A DNA stretch of 6,098 nt from JAZGAE01 sp036475545. Lineage in GTDB: Bacteria; Pseudomonadota; Alphaproteobacteria; DATDPM01. Under the pieces are notes generated by a model. It did no database searches, was not told where the DNA came from, and was given only the letters and a program-made list of their open reading frames with translations. Below are positions 6,066-6,098 of this stretch, in pieces (the first letter of the stretch is position 1; every line of letters starts with the position of its first letter). The stretch is taken from positions 1 through 6,098 of the forward strand of contig JAZGAE010000145.1 of assembly GCA_036475545.1 (NCBI GenBank), read 5' to 3'. Both the position numbers and the translations under genes were made by a program.

Positions 6066-6089
6066 TAGAGCATAATCCGGTCAGGTTGA
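6066..6089 (+). repeat. Copy 2 of the 24-base direct repeat
   Basis: These bases are identical to 4580-4603 over all 24 positions and in the same orientation. This copy follows a terminator and is 9 bases from the window edge, so a longer repeat unit to the right cannot be excluded. The pair encloses the response regulator, the MITE-like element and the AT-rich control island. Confidence 0.8.
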
Positions 6090-6098
6090 AACCCCCGG

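Noticed and set aside
5796..6068. 90-residue + strand open frame, and an overlapping 64-residue - strand frame (5768-5962)
   Set aside because: The + frame runs through the terminator stem and T-run (ending PFFFPF), which no real gene would do. Both are Arg/Pro-rich without a ribosome site or known family.
1..6098. CRISPR array, tRNA or rRNA
   Set aside because: No regularly spaced repeat series and no tRNA-like or rRNA-like sequence was seen on either strand.

Overview
The window is GC-rich chromosomal DNA, apart from one AT-rich pocket. Its gene content is typical of an alphaproteobacterium: cpaE, cpaF, tadB and tadC of a Tad/Flp (type IVc) pilus locus, with CpaE and CpaF of the Caulobacter/Rhizobium/Rhodospirillales style. 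I cannot name the genus. The 'agagcataatccgg' intergenic repeats are similar in style to the short dispersed repeats of alphaproteobacterial genomes, which agrees with that placement.

Positions 1-4509 form one co-directional, translationally coupled run on the + strand. It holds the C-terminal part of cpaE (TadZ-like polar localisation ATPase, cut by the window edge), cpaF (the TadA assembly ATPase), tadB and tadC (the two inner-membrane platform proteins). Junctions are near-zero gaps or 1-4 base overlaps. CpaE would place the machine in the cell, CpaF would power it, and TadB/TadC would couple ATP turnover to extrusion of Flp pilin. The pilin, prepilin peptidase, secretin and CpaB genes would lie upstream of the window, if they are in this locus. 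No tadD-type TPR gene follows tadC within the window.

A NarL/FixJ-type response regulator (4672-5322) faces tadC on the - strand, convergent with the pilus operon. It has all the phosphorylation residues and a LuxR-type HTH, but no kinase lies beside it in the window. It may regulate the adjacent pilus genes, which is inference from position only.

Positions 5323-6098 contain no convincing protein gene but are structurally rich. In order they hold a ~155 bp element with 18-base terminal inverted repeats and an internal terminator-like hairpin (MITE-like), a second hairpin, and a ~160 bp island of about 31% GC. The island holds a good - strand extended -10 promoter, laced with palindromes and aimed at the regulator. 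A GC-rich stretch follows, ending in a perfect 12-bp-stem + strand Rho-independent terminator with no obvious gene in front of it. A 24-base direct repeat at 4580-4603 and 6066-6089 brackets the whole regulator-plus-control region.

The most notable protein-level observation is that CpaF has two tandem copies of its N-terminal helical domain, joined by a Ser/Pro-rich linker.
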